Translations under genes and position numbers: made by a program | Shown here: positions 43,460-52,663 of the stretch, piece after piece | Layout: every line of letters starts with the position of its first letter | Numbering within the stretch: position 1 is the first letter of the stretch | DNA from: Gammaproteobacteria bacterium | GTDB lineage: Bacteria > Pseudomonadota > Gammaproteobacteria > Arenicellales > Poriferihabitantaceae | Direction: 5' to 3' | NCBI GenBank assembly: GCA_028817405.1 | Contig: JAPPPS010000017.1 | Coordinates: 1-52,663, forward strand | DNA: 52,663 bases | Notes under the pieces: model-generated | Database searches by the model: none | What the model saw: the letters and a program-made list of their open reading frames with translations, nothing else | What the model was told of the DNA's origin: nothing

Positions 43460-45130
43460 ATGAACGCCTGCCCGCACTGGCGCGAAATCGAGGCGTTGCG
43501 GTTTGCGCGCAGCAACCACCGCGACTCGGCGCACCCCGTGGTCATCGCCGGAGCCGGCCCCATCGGCTTGACCTTGGCCATCGACCTGGCGCAGCGCGGC
43601 GTCCCCAGCGTGGTGCTGGAGCAAGATGACCGGTTGTCGGACGGCTCGCGCGCGTTGTGCTGGTCGCGGCGCACCCTGGACATCTTCACCCGCATCGGCA
43701 TCGGCGATGCGGTGCGCGACACCGGCGTGCAGTGGCAAGTCGGCCGGGTGTTCCACAGACAACATGAAATCTACCGCCAGCGTCTCACGCCGGACGCCTT
43801 CCCGGAGAATCCGTTCTTCGTCAACTTGCAGCAACCGTTATGCGAATACTTGTTGCTGGAACAATGCAAACAGCATGCGGACATCGATTTGCGCTGGGGC
43901 AACAAGTTAATCGATGCGCGGCATCGAGAAGACGATGGCGGCGACGGTGTCACAGTGACAGTGCAATGCGACCAACGCGACTACCGCATCGACGCCGACT
44001 ATCTCATCGCATGCGATGGCGCGAAATCCACGGTGCGCCGGCGACTCGGTTTGCGTTTCGAAGGCGAAGTATTCAACGATAGGTTTCTCATCGCCGACAT
44101 CGAGATGGCCGGCGATTTCCCCGGCGAGCGGCGGTTCTGGTTTGAGCCGCCGTTCCATGACGGTCAGTCGACATTGCTGCACAAGCAGGCGCAAGGTATA
44201 TGGCGGGTGGATTTTCAGTTGAACACCGCGCGCGGCGCCGCCGCCGATGTATCCGAAGCGCAACTGCGTCTCGACCGCGACCAAGACACGGTGCGCAAAC
44301 GCATTCGCGCCTTCCTCGGCCCCGACGGCCCCGACTTCGACATCGTGTGGCGTTCGGTGTATGTGTTCACCTGCCGGCGCATCGAGCGCTTCCGCCACCG
44401 CAACATGTTGTTCGCCGGCGACAGCGCGCATGTGGTCTCGCCGTTCGGCGCGCGCGGCGGCAACGGCGGCGTTCAAGACAGCGACAACTTGGGCTGGAAG
44501 TTGGCCGAAGTCATCCACGGCCGGGCCGGCGATGCGCTGCTGGACGGTTACCACGCCGAGCGCGCGGCCGCGGCCGATGAAGACATTCTCAACGCCGCGC
44601 GCACCACCGATTTCATGACGCCGAAGACGCAAAAATCCAAACGCATCCGCGACCGCGTATTGCGCCTGGCGCGCGCGCATGACTTCGCCCGCCGCATGGT
44701 CAACGCCGGGCGCATGAGTCGCGCGTTCTCGTACCGCGACTTCGCGCCGTTTGCGGACCATCCGGACGGCGCGCGCGTACATGCCGGCGATGCCGGGCTC
44801 GACATGCCGCTGGTTAACGCGCGCAGCGGCGCGCCGAGTTATCTGCTGCGGCATATCCGCGACTACACCGTCGCCGCGTATCAACGCCCGCGCTTCGAGA
44901 GGCGGGGGCGCGGCGCCGCATGCCATGTCATTCACATCGGCGACGGCGCGACCGATGACTGGCGCGACGCGCAAAGTTTAATGCGCGAACATTATGTCGG
45001 CGAAGGCGACAATGGCGACAACAGCGGCGGCTATATTTTGTTCCGCCCCGACCAGCATATCCTCGGCGTGTGGCGCGACCGCGAGCCGAACGCTATGCTC
45101 GACGCGCTCGCGCGACAACGCGCGCCATGA
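43460..45130 (+). CDS. FAD-dependent aromatic monooxygenase (group A)
   Basis: The protein is 556 residues. FAD-binding [17 protein letters not shown] near residue 31, the DG motif [17 protein letters not shown], and the GD motif [20 protein letters not shown] followed by [14 protein letters not shown]. This is the MhpA/PheA type of hydroxylase; the C-terminal thioredoxin-like domain appears short. Coupling to hmgA by ATGA overlap suggests that it makes homogentisate or a precursor, for example by ring hydroxylation of a hydroxyphenylacetate. That substrate is an inference. Confidence 0.82.
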   Translation: MNACPHWREIEALRFARSNHRDSAHPVVIAGAGPIGLTLAIDLAQRGVPSVVLEQDDRLSDGSRALCWSRRTLDIFTRIGIGDAVRDTGVQWQVGRVFHRQHEIYRQRLTPDAFPENPFFVNLQQPLCEYLLLEQCKQHADIDLRWGNKLIDARHREDDGGDGVTVTVQCDQRDYRIDADYLIACDGAKSTVRRRLGLRFEGEVFNDRFLIADIEMAGDFPGERRFWFEPPFHDGQSTLLHKQAQGIWRVDFQLNTARGAAADVSEAQLRLDRDQDTVRKRIRAFLGPDGPDFDIVWRSVYVFTCRRIERFRHRNMLFAGDSAHVVSPFGARGGNGGVQDSDNLGWKLAEVIHGRAGDALLDGYHAERAAAADEDILNAARTTDFMTPKTQKSKRIRDRVLRLARAHDFARRMVNAGRMSRAFSYRDFAPFADHPDGARVHAGDAGLDMPLVNARSGAPSYLLRHIRDYTVAAYQRPRFERRGRGAACHVIHIGDGATDDWRDAQSLMREHYVGEGDNGDNSGGYILFRPDQHILGVWRDREPNAMLDALARQRAP

Positions 45131-46446
45131 CGATGACCGAACTTAAGTACATGACCGGCTTCGGCAACACTTTCGAAACCGAAGCGCTGCCGAACGCGTT
45201 GCCGCGCGGCCGCAACTCGCCGCAGCGGTGCAACTACGGTTTATACGCCGAGCAGTTGAGCGGCACCGCATTCACCATGCCGCAGGCGACCAACGCGCGT
45301 TCATGGCTGTACCGCATTTTGCCGTCGGTCAAACACGCGCGCGAGTTTCGCCGCGAGTCGCCGGGTGGGATTCGCAGCGCGCCGTGCCGCGAGTCGCATG
45401 CACTGCCCATCGGCGCGCAGCGCTGGAACGCGTTGCCGTTGCCGCCGTCGTCGCAAGCGGTTAACTTCATCGAAGGCATGACCACCATCACCACCGCCGG
45501 CGACGCCGATGCGCGCAGCGGCATGGCCGCGCATGTGTATATTTGCAACCGCGGCATGGACGATGCGTATTTGTTCAACGCCGACGGCGAATATCTCATC
45601 GTGCCGCAGCAAGGCGGCCTGCGTTTCGACACCGAGTTCGGCGCGTTGGATGCGCGGCCCGGCGACCTCGTTGTCGTGCCGCGCGGCGTGGTGTTTCGGG
45701 TTAAGTTGCTGGACGCCGATGCGCGCGGTTTTATCTGCGAGAACTACGGCGCGCGCTTTGCGTTGCCGGAGCGCGGCCCCATCGGCGCCAACGCTTTGGC
45801 ATCGGCGCGCGACTTTTGTTACCCGGTCGCGGCCTTCGAAGAGCGCGAAAACCCGGGCCGTTTGTGGGCGAAATGGGGCGGCGATTTATACTCTTGCCAT
45901 CTCACGCACTCGCCGCTGGATGTGGTGGCGTGGCACGGCAACTACGCGCCGTGCAAATACGACTTGCGCGCGTTCTCGCCGGTGGGCGCGCTGGCGTTCG
46001 ACCATCCCGACCCGTCGATTTTCACCGTGCTGACCGCGCCGTCATCGACGCCGGGCGTCGCCAATGTCGACTTCGTCATCTTCCCCGAACGCTGGCAAGT
46101 CGCGGAAGACACCTTCCGCCCGCCATGGTTTCACCGCAACAGCATGTCCGAGTTTATGGGTTTGATTTACGGCGCTTACGATGCCAAACCGCATGGCATG
46201 CAGCCGGGCGCATTTACGCTGCACAATGCGATGCTGGCGCATGGCCCCGATGCCGAGGCGTTTGAGGCCGCGAGTTGCGCCGAGTTGAAACCGGTGAAGT
46301 TGGAAAATACTTTGGCGTTTATGTTCGAGAGTGGTTTGCCGCAGCGCATGACCAAGTACGCGGCGACAAGTCCGCAACGCGATGTGGATTACGCCGACTG
46401 CTGGCGGCCGCTTAAACAATACTTCAACGCAAACGATGCGCCATGA
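45127..46446 (+). CDS. hmgA: Homogentisate 1,2-dioxygenase HmgA
   Basis: The protein is 439 residues, the usual length. N-terminal [19 protein letters not shown] and [15 protein letters not shown]; active-site region [20 protein letters not shown] with the iron-ligand His and Glu. It opens the homogentisate ring to maleylacetoacetate using iron and oxygen. The start overlaps the monooxygenase stop (ATGA), and the next gene overlaps its own stop. Confidence 0.96.
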   Translation: MTMTELKYMTGFGNTFETEALPNALPRGRNSPQRCNYGLYAEQLSGTAFTMPQATNARSWLYRILPSVKHAREFRRESPGGIRSAPCRESHALPIGAQRWNALPLPPSSQAVNFIEGMTTITTAGDADARSGMAAHVYICNRGMDDAYLFNADGEYLIVPQQGGLRFDTEFGALDARPGDLVVVPRGVVFRVKLLDADARGFICENYGARFALPERGPIGANALASARDFCYPVAAFEERENPGRLWAKWGGDLYSCHLTHSPLDVVAWHGNYAPCKYDLRAFSPVGALAFDHPDPSIFTVLTAPSSTPGVANVDFVIFPERWQVAEDTFRPPWFHRNSMSEFMGLIYGAYDAKPHGMQPGAFTLHNAMLAHGPDAEAFEAASCAELKPVKLENTLAFMFESGLPQRMTKYAATSPQRDVDYADCWRPLKQYFNANDAP

Positions 46447-47420
46447 AATTAGCCACGCTAAAAACCGACAGCCGGGACGGTCGTCTCATCGTCGTCAACC
46501 GTACGCTCGAGCGTTTTGCCGATGCGCCGGCCGCCTGGCCGACCATGCAATCCGCGCTGGATGACTGGGCGCGCGCGCGAGACGAGTTGGACGCGTTGTA
46601 CCGCGCGCTGCAAGCCGGCGCAGTCGCGGGCCGCGCGCTCGACATGCAACGATTGGCTGCGCCGTTGCCGCGCGCATACCAATGGCTGGACGGCTCCGCG
46701 TACTTGAATCATGTCGAATTGGTGCGCAAGGCGCGCGGGGCCGAGATGCCGGCCGCGTTGTTGACCGACCCGTTGATGTACCAAGGCGGCGGCGATGTCA
46801 TGTTGGGCTGCCGCGACGCCATCACCGCCGGCAGCGAAGACCACGGCATCGATTTGGAAGCGGAAGTATGCGTGGTCACCGATGATGTGCCGGCTGCATG
46901 CGCGCTTACCGATGCCGCGCGCCGCATTCAACTCATCGGCATCATCAACGACATCTCGCTGCGCAACTTGATTCCGGCCGAGTTGGCGAAAGGCTTCGGT
47001 TTCGTGCATGGCAAACCGCCGACCGCGTTCGCGCCGGTGTGGGCCACGCCGGATGAGTTGGGCGATGCGTGGCGCGACGCCAAAGTGCATTTGCCGCTGC
47101 GTACCTGGGTCAACGAACAGCCGCTCGGCGCGCCGGAGTGCGGCGTCGACATGCAGTTCGACTTCGCGCAACTCATCGCCCACGCGGCCGCGACGCGGCC
47201 GCTCGGCGCCGGCACCATCATCGGCTCCGGCACCATTTCCAACCGCGATTCTTCGCGCGGGTTTTGCTGTCTTGCGGAAGCGCGCATGCTGGAAATCATC
47301 GCGCACGGTGAACCGCGCACCGAATTTCTCAAGTTCGGCGACCGGGTGACAATCGACATGACGGATGCCGACGGCGAAAGCATTTTCGGCGCCATCGAAC
47401 AGACCGTGACTCAGCGATGA
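46443..47420 (+). CDS. Fumarylacetoacetate hydrolase family protein
   Basis: The protein is 325 residues, matching the bacterial FAH type (N-terminal beta domain plus FAH catalytic domain). [50 protein letters not shown] and [15 protein letters not shown] are visible. It should cleave fumarylacetoacetate to fumarate and acetoacetate, the last step of the module. ATGA overlaps on both sides. Confidence 0.9.
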   Translation: MKLATLKTDSRDGRLIVVNRTLERFADAPAAWPTMQSALDDWARARDELDALYRALQAGAVAGRALDMQRLAAPLPRAYQWLDGSAYLNHVELVRKARGAEMPAALLTDPLMYQGGGDVMLGCRDAITAGSEDHGIDLEAEVCVVTDDVPAACALTDAARRIQLIGIINDISLRNLIPAELAKGFGFVHGKPPTAFAPVWATPDELGDAWRDAKVHLPLRTWVNEQPLGAPECGVDMQFDFAQLIAHAAATRPLGAGTIIGSGTISNRDSSRGFCCLAEARMLEIIAHGEPRTEFLKFGDRVTIDMTDADGESIFGAIEQTVTQR

Positions 47421-48052
47421 AACTGTACGGCTACTGGCGCTCATCCGCGGCTTATCGCATTCGCATCGCGTTGAACTTGAAAGGCGCGGCGTGTGAGTTG
47501 GTGGCGGTCAACTTGTTGGGCGAGGAAGACAAAGCGCGTTATGCGGCGAAGAATCCCACCGCGCTGGTGCCGACTTTGGAGTTGGACGACGGCGCTTGCA
47601 TTCGCCAGTCGCTGGCGATTGTCGATTATTTGGAACGCGCGTATCCGTCGCCCAAGTTAATTCCGGAACACCCGGCGCGGCGCGCTGAAGCGCTGGCGTT
47701 CGCCTGCGACATCGGCATGGAAATTCATCCGCTCAACAACCTGCGGGTGCTGCGGCGGCTGAAACAACAGCACGGGTTTTCCGAGGCCGGCGCGGTGGAA
47801 TGGATGCATCATTGGATGCACGCATCGTTCATTCATTTGGAAAAACTGGTCGACGCCGCGGGGCCGTTCTGCTTCGGCGATGCGCCGTGCATCGCCGATG
47901 TGTTTTTGATTCCGCAACTGTATAACGCGGCGCGGTGGGGATTGGAGTTGTCCGCTTATCCGAATTTAATTCGCGTCAACAACGCCGCTTTGATGCAACC
48001 CGCGTTCAGCGATGCGCATCCCGACAAGCAAAGCGATGCGAGCGTCGATTAA
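47417..48052 (+). CDS. maiA: Maleylacetoacetate isomerase (zeta-class GST)
   Basis: The protein is 211 residues. [20 protein letters not shown] carries the zeta-class SSxxxRVRIAL motif (here SSAAYRIRIAL), followed by NPTALVPTLELDDGACIRQS and the helical C-terminal domain with FCFGDAPCIADVFLIPQLYN. It isomerises maleylacetoacetate to fumarylacetoacetate with glutathione, which links to gshB in this window. ATGA overlap with the FAH gene. Confidence 0.93.
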   Translation: MKLYGYWRSSAAYRIRIALNLKGAACELVAVNLLGEEDKARYAAKNPTALVPTLELDDGACIRQSLAIVDYLERAYPSPKLIPEHPARRAEALAFACDIGMEIHPLNNLRVLRRLKQQHGFSEAGAVEWMHHWMHASFIHLEKLVDAAGPFCFGDAPCIADVFLIPQLYNAARWGLELSAYPNLIRVNNAALMQPAFSDAHPDKQSDASVD

Positions 48053-48058
48053 GCGTTC

Positions 48059-48328
48059 ATGAACATCGCCGACAACTTTGAAGACGCGGATGCGTTTTAT
48101 GCGCGGTTGGTGGCGATTCACGAATCGCTCGACGATGCGCAGTCGGAGCAATTCAACCTCGCGCTGATTTTGTTCCTCGCCAACCGCATCGGCGACGCCG
48201 CGGCGCTGGATGAGTTGATGAATCTGGCAACGGAGTCATTGCGCGAAGAAGCGGAAGAATCGATGGCGGCGGCGAATCAATCGCACGCCGACGGTGCTCC
48301 TCAGCCGACCGCCGGCACTTCGCCGTAG
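48059..48328 (+). CDS. DUF2783 family small protein
   Basis: 89 residues. The pattern NFEDADAFYARLVAIHESLD followed by LALILFLANRIGDAAALDEL matches my recollection of DUF2783, a small helical family seen beside aromatic-degradation genes. Function unknown. It starts 6 bp after maiA, and its last 28 bp overlap the 3' end of the convergent rhlB gene. Confidence 0.75.
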   Translation: MNIADNFEDADAFYARLVAIHESLDDAQSEQFNLALILFLANRIGDAAALDELMNLATESLREEAEESMAAANQSHADGAPQPTAGTSP

Positions 48329-50157
48329 CGGCGGCTGAAACGGGTAACGGCCGGCGGCGCCGGCGGCGTTGAATTGGCCGGCCGCGGCGGATGGTGGCCG
48401 GCCGGCGGGGCCGATGGAAGCGAACGCTGGCCGGCCGACGGTTGGACAGTGGCTGGCCGCGGCGCCGGCGTATCGGCGGGCGGGCGCGACGGTGCCGGCG
48501 ACGCAACCTGCGGCGCGGCAAACTGCGGGGCCATGGGCGCGGGCGGCGCCGGATGGGGCGGCTGGCGGCCGGGCGTTGGCGCGGGCCCAGTCATGCCGCG
48601 CTGAATGGAATCGCCGGGCGCAGGGCCAGCCGCGGGGCGTTGAATGCCGGCCGCGGAATCCGCCGCGGGGATTGGCGTGGCGGGGGCGGTGGCGGGGATT
48701 GGCGTGGCGGGGGCGACCGCGGGCCCGGCTGCGGGGCCGGTGGCGGCCGCGGGGCTGGTGGCGGGGCTTGCCGCGGGGCCGGGGGCGGTCCCGGCCGCAA
48801 CACCGGCCACCCCCGATGAACCGTTCCCCCGCCGCGCCGGCCCGCGCGACGGTTCCGGCCCGCGCCCGGAATCGCGCCCACGGTCGCCACGCCCGGTAGA
48901 TTCCCGGCCGCGCGCAAAACCCTCCCGTCCGCGCTCGCCGCGCGCCGAATTCTCGCGCCGCATGCGCCGGCCCGGCATGGCGATGGGCGCCAGCAAATCC
49001 GCGCTGATGTCGCGGCGCGGCAATGCGTGGCCGATGGTTTCCTCGATGTCCATAATCGAATACGCGTATCTTTCGCACACGAAACTAATCGCCTCGCCGC
49101 TGGCTCCGGCGCGCGCGGTGCGGCCGATGCGGTGGATGTAGTCGTCCGCGTCCTGCGGCAGGTCGAAGTTGTAGACATGGCTGACCGCGGGGATGTGCAA
49201 GCCGCGCGCCGCGACATCGGTCGCCACCAACACTTTGCGCTCGCCGGCCTTGAACGCCTCCAACAGGCGCTCGCGTTTTTGCTGCGGCACATCGCCGGAC
49301 AGCGCGCCGCAGCGAATGCCGTTGGCGGTCAGCGCCTCGGCGACGCGCTCGACCGCGTGGCGGGTGTTGACGAACACCATGATGCGCTGGTGCGGGTCGC
49401 GTTTGAGGAGGTTGACCAGCAAGCGCAGTTTTTCCTCCTGGGCCGGGTAAAAACTGTATTCGGTCACCTGCTCGACCACCACGGTGTCGGTCTCGATTTT
49501 GATTTCCTCCGGGTCGTTCATGTGCTCGTACGCGAGTTCCATGACCTTGAACGACAGCGTGGCCGAGAACAGCAGGTTGAGGCGTTTGTCGGCCGCCGGC
49601 ATGCGCCGCAGCAGAAAGCGAATGTCGCGGATGAAGCCCAAATCGAACATGCGGTCGGCCTCGTCCAGCACCGCGACTTGCGCGCAGGATAAGTCATACA
49701 AGCCCTGCTTGAAGAAGTCGATGAGGCGGCCCGGCGTGCCGATGAGAATGTCGGCGCCGCCGGCCAACATGCTGCGCTGTTCGTCGTAGCCGGTGCCGCC
49801 GTACACCAGGCCGAGGCTGAAGCCGGTGTGGCCGGCCAGGACGCGCGCGTCGCGGTAAATCTGAATCGCCAACTCGCGCGTCGGGGCGAGAATCAGCGCG
49901 CGCGGCTGGTTCGGGCGGCGGCCGGGCCGCGGCGGCCGGGTGAGCAGGTAGTGGCAGCACGCCAGCAGGAAGGCGACGGTTTTGCCGGTGCCGGTCTGCG
50001 CCTGGCCGGCCACATCCCGCCCCTCCAGCGCGGCCGGCAGGCAGGCGGCCTGAATCGGCGTGCAGAAGGTGAAGTCGGCGTCGCGCAAGCCCTGCTGCAG
50101 CGACGCTTCGAGGGTGAACTCGGTAAATCGTTGATTGGTAAGGTGTTTTTCGCTCAT
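48301..50157 (-). CDS. rhlB: DEAD-box RNA helicase RhlB with long Pro/Ala-rich tail
   Basis: The protein is about 618 residues. HLTNQRFTEFTLEASLQQGL and FCTPIQAACLPAALEGRDVA, then motif I AQTGTGKT, PTRELAIQI, DEAD in LDEADRMFDLGF, SAT, and HRIGRTARAG. It is closest to RhlB, an RNA-unwinding partner of the degradosome. The C-terminal 210 residues are disordered, first Arg/Gly-rich (RGERGREGFARGRESTGRGD) and then Pro/Ala-rich, longer than in E. coli RhlB, and could bind RNA or RNase E. ATG at 50157 (MSEKHLTN) is chosen on homology. It is divergent from trxA as in E. coli. Confidence 0.88.
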   Translation of the reverse strand: MSEKHLTNQRFTEFTLEASLQQGLRDADFTFCTPIQAACLPAALEGRDVAGQAQTGTGKTVAFLLACCHYLLTRPPRPGRRPNQPRALILAPTRELAIQIYRDARVLAGHTGFSLGLVYGGTGYDEQRSMLAGGADILIGTPGRLIDFFKQGLYDLSCAQVAVLDEADRMFDLGFIRDIRFLLRRMPAADKRLNLLFSATLSFKVMELAYEHMNDPEEIKIETDTVVVEQVTEYSFYPAQEEKLRLLVNLLKRDPHQRIMVFVNTRHAVERVAEALTANGIRCGALSGDVPQQKRERLLEAFKAGERKVLVATDVAARGLHIPAVSHVYNFDLPQDADDYIHRIGRTARAGASGEAISFVCERYAYSIMDIEETIGHALPRRDISADLLAPIAMPGRRMRRENSARGERGREGFARGRESTGRGDRGRDSGRGPEPSRGPARRGNGSSGVAGVAAGTAPGPAASPATSPAAATGPAAGPAVAPATPIPATAPATPIPAADSAAGIQRPAAGPAPGDSIQRGMTGPAPTPGRQPPHPAPPAPMAPQFAAPQVASPAPSRPPADTPAPRPATVQPSAGQRSLPSAPPAGHHPPRPANSTPPAPPAVTRFSRRYGEVPAVG

Positions 50158-50221
50158 GTTGCGTGTCATCCGGTTGCGCCCGCGCGCGGCGGGCGGATTA
50201 AAAATTTCGGTGGAACTTGAT

Positions 50222-50250
50222 TTGCGGGAAAATTCGATGCATATTCCCGC
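50222..50250. promoter_or_regulatory. Inverted repeat in the rhlB-trxA divergent promoter region
   Basis: GCGGGAA and TTCCCGC arms separated by about 13 bases (AATTCGATGCATA), 30-55 bases before the trxA ATG. It may be an operator or part of the promoter region. Confidence 0.4.
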
Positions 50251-50276
50251 GCTCATAAAACCAGCGGCAGAAACCC

Positions 50277-50612
50277 ATGTCTTCCAAAATCGTGCATGTC
50301 AGCGACGAATCTTTCGAGCAAGAAGTTCTTAATGCCGATGTTCCGGTGCTCATCGATTACTGGGCCGAATGGTGCGGCCCGTGCAAGATGATTGCGCCGA
50401 TTCTCGACGAGTTGGCGGAGGAGTACGGCGCGCGCGTCAAAATCGCCAAACTCAACATCGACGACAACCCCGAGACGCCGCCGAAATACGGCATCCGCGG
50501 CATTCCGACTTTGATGATTTTCAAGGACGGCAATGTCGAGGCAACCAAAGTCGGCGCGGTGTCGAAATCGCAACTGGCGGATTTCATCGAGAACAATGTC
50601 GGCGGCCGATAG
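50277..50612 (+). CDS. trxA: Thioredoxin TrxA
   Basis: The protein is 111 residues. The WCGPCK active site lies in [20 protein letters not shown], and the cis-Pro block is [14 protein letters not shown]. It reduces protein disulfides in the cytoplasm. The order rhlB (divergent), trxA, rho is the gammaproteobacterial one. Confidence 0.96.
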   Translation: MSSKIVHVSDESFEQEVLNADVPVLIDYWAEWCGPCKMIAPILDELAEEYGARVKIAKLNIDDNPETPPKYGIRGIPTLMIFKDGNVEATKVGAVSKSQLADFIENNVGGR

Positions 50613-51148
50613 TGTAACCTAAAACCGTCGCGGTCGCTCATCGGCGAGCGTCGGCCGGTCGCCGCGCCGGTCGCCGCCGGTCGCCGATTTGTCCGCCGAC
50701 CGCGCCTAAATTAGCCGGGCAAATCGTACTTGACAACGCGAATTTCTGCTATTGTAACGCCAATCACCGGGCCGGCGCGCGCTGAATCCGCGGGGAATCC
50801 GCTGGACATCGGCTGGACATCCGCCGGCGTTTGCAGGAAATTCGCCGCTACCGAAGCCGCGCCGCCGAAGCCGCCAAAGTCGCATGGTCGCCACCGTCAC
50901 CGTCGTCATCGTCGCCACCGTCACCGTCGCCACCGTCGCCGCCACCACCGAATCGAAATCAATCGAACTGGAATAATCCACCGTATCGCAGGCCGGTTTA
51001 GGAATCGCGGTTGCCGGCCGCCGCATCGCATTTCACTGACCGCGCCCGCGGTCGCAACTCGCATTCCACACAATCGGTCATCGCGCTTTTGCGCATTCAC
51101 CCGGCCCGCTTGCGGCGCCGCCTTTCCACCCACCTTCGCAACTCCATC
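50613..51148. promoter_or_regulatory. Long rho leader with promoter and YC-rich repeat (candidate rut)
   Basis: 536 bases between trxA and rho with no supported gene. A TTGACA (50730-50735) and TATTGTAAC (50750-50758) give a likely promoter. From about 50885 to 50950 the RNA strand is a repeat of CACCGTCACCGTCGTCATCG and similar, rich in C and in UC/CC steps and poor in G, the composition Rho prefers. This fits autogenous attenuation of rho, which is known in E. coli. The left part is a GGTCGCCG repeat. Confidence 0.55.
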
Positions 51149-52411
<1,263 letters not shown>

Positions 52412-52513
52412 CAACACCCGCGCCGGAAAAAAACCCCGACAAACCGCCTTATTGCCACTCCAACAACCGCCGGATTCCAGCGTCCCCCGGCGGGGGCATG
52501 ATTTCTTTCGTTC

Positions 52514-52533
52514 CCGCGCCGGGTCAGGCGCGG
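52514..52533. terminator. Hairpin after rho (possible terminator)
   Basis: CCGCGCC (52514-52520), loop GGGTCA, GGCGCGG (52527-52533), between the convergent rho gene and the transporter gene. No T-run follows, so intrinsic termination is uncertain. Confidence 0.35.
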
Positions 52534-52574
52534 CGGTTCAATTGCGGTACTTTAATTACCTGGCCGCGGGGCCA

Positions 52575-52663
52575 TCAGCGGCGCGTCAACTTCAGCAGCG
52601 CGGGGAGGACGAGCAGGGTGGAGAGCAGCGCCGTGGTGATGCCGAAGGCGGTGAAGGCGGCGA
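52575..52663 (-). CDS. C-terminal end of an MMPL/RND-type transporter (partial)
   Basis: The visible 28 residues read AAFTAFGITTALLSTLLVLP followed by ALLKLTRR and a stop. A final membrane helix with G--TALL-TLLVLPALL is typical of the C-terminus of MMPL/RND exporters. The rest lies outside the window. Confidence 0.55.
   Translation of the reverse strand, partial: AAFTAFGITTALLSTLLVLPALLKLTRR

Overview
The window looks like a high-GC gammaproteobacterial chromosome. Three gene neighbourhoods support this: rhlB divergent from trxA followed by rho (48.3-52.4 kb), a dinG/yoaA-type helicase gene followed by tsaB (18.2-21.5 kb), and erpA-grpE-dnaK-dnaJ (12.6-17.4 kb). The standard bacterial code reads every gene. 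I saw no tRNA, rRNA, CRISPR array, transposase or integrase.

Region 1 (about 1-12.5 kb) is an accessory island that is visibly more A+T-rich than the rest. It holds the start of an HTH gene, an FRG-domain/TPR protein, a small membrane protein, two paralogous MORN-type repeat proteins (one lipoprotein, one membrane-anchored), a divergent TIR-domain protein, a coiled-coil membrane protein, a pentapeptide-repeat membrane protein, three small lipoproteins, a secreted Cys-rich repeat protein and a large beta-solenoid membrane protein. Short 5' modules (promoter, leader and first codons) are reused here. A TGTGCTACACT-type promoter with a lipoprotein start occurs in front of several genes and survives as two orphans. 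A fragment of erpA carrying its promoter faces the intact erpA, so about 6 kb of the island is bracketed by inverted repeats of about 290 bp.

Region 2 (12.6-21.5 kb) is housekeeping: erpA, grpE, dnaK, dnaJ, panB, a dinG-family helicase and tsaB, all on the plus strand and closely spaced. Region 3 (21.5-31.9 kb) mixes core and accessory genes: two convergent DNA methyltransferases that start from the same 85-bp 5' module, the yejBEF-type peptide ABC transporter genes (no yejA seen), a MrfA-like DUF1998 helicase, a small acidic protein, and gshB, which is coupled to prpE.

Region 4 (34.0-48.3 kb) is an aromatic-acid catabolic block. TRAP transporter genes are interleaved with phenylacetate genes in the order dctP, paaB, dctQ, dctM, paaC, paaD, paaE, then paaG, paaI, paaK. 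paaA is not in the window. A homogentisate module follows: an MBL-fold protein, an FAD monooxygenase, hmgA, a fumarylacetoacetase, a maleylacetoacetate isomerase and a DUF2783 protein, with ATGA overlaps from the monooxygenase to the isomerase. Region 5 (48.3-52.7 kb) is rhlB, trxA, rho and the end of an MMPL/RND-type transporter.

Several conserved proteins (DnaK tail, DinG tail, TsaB, GshB) carry Gly/Asp-rich low-complexity stretches. These are encoded by the same GTCGCCACC-like microsatellite that also fills the dnaK-dnaJ gap and the rho leader. At least two families of palindromic REP-like repeats are scattered through intergenic DNA, with compensatory changes in their stems.
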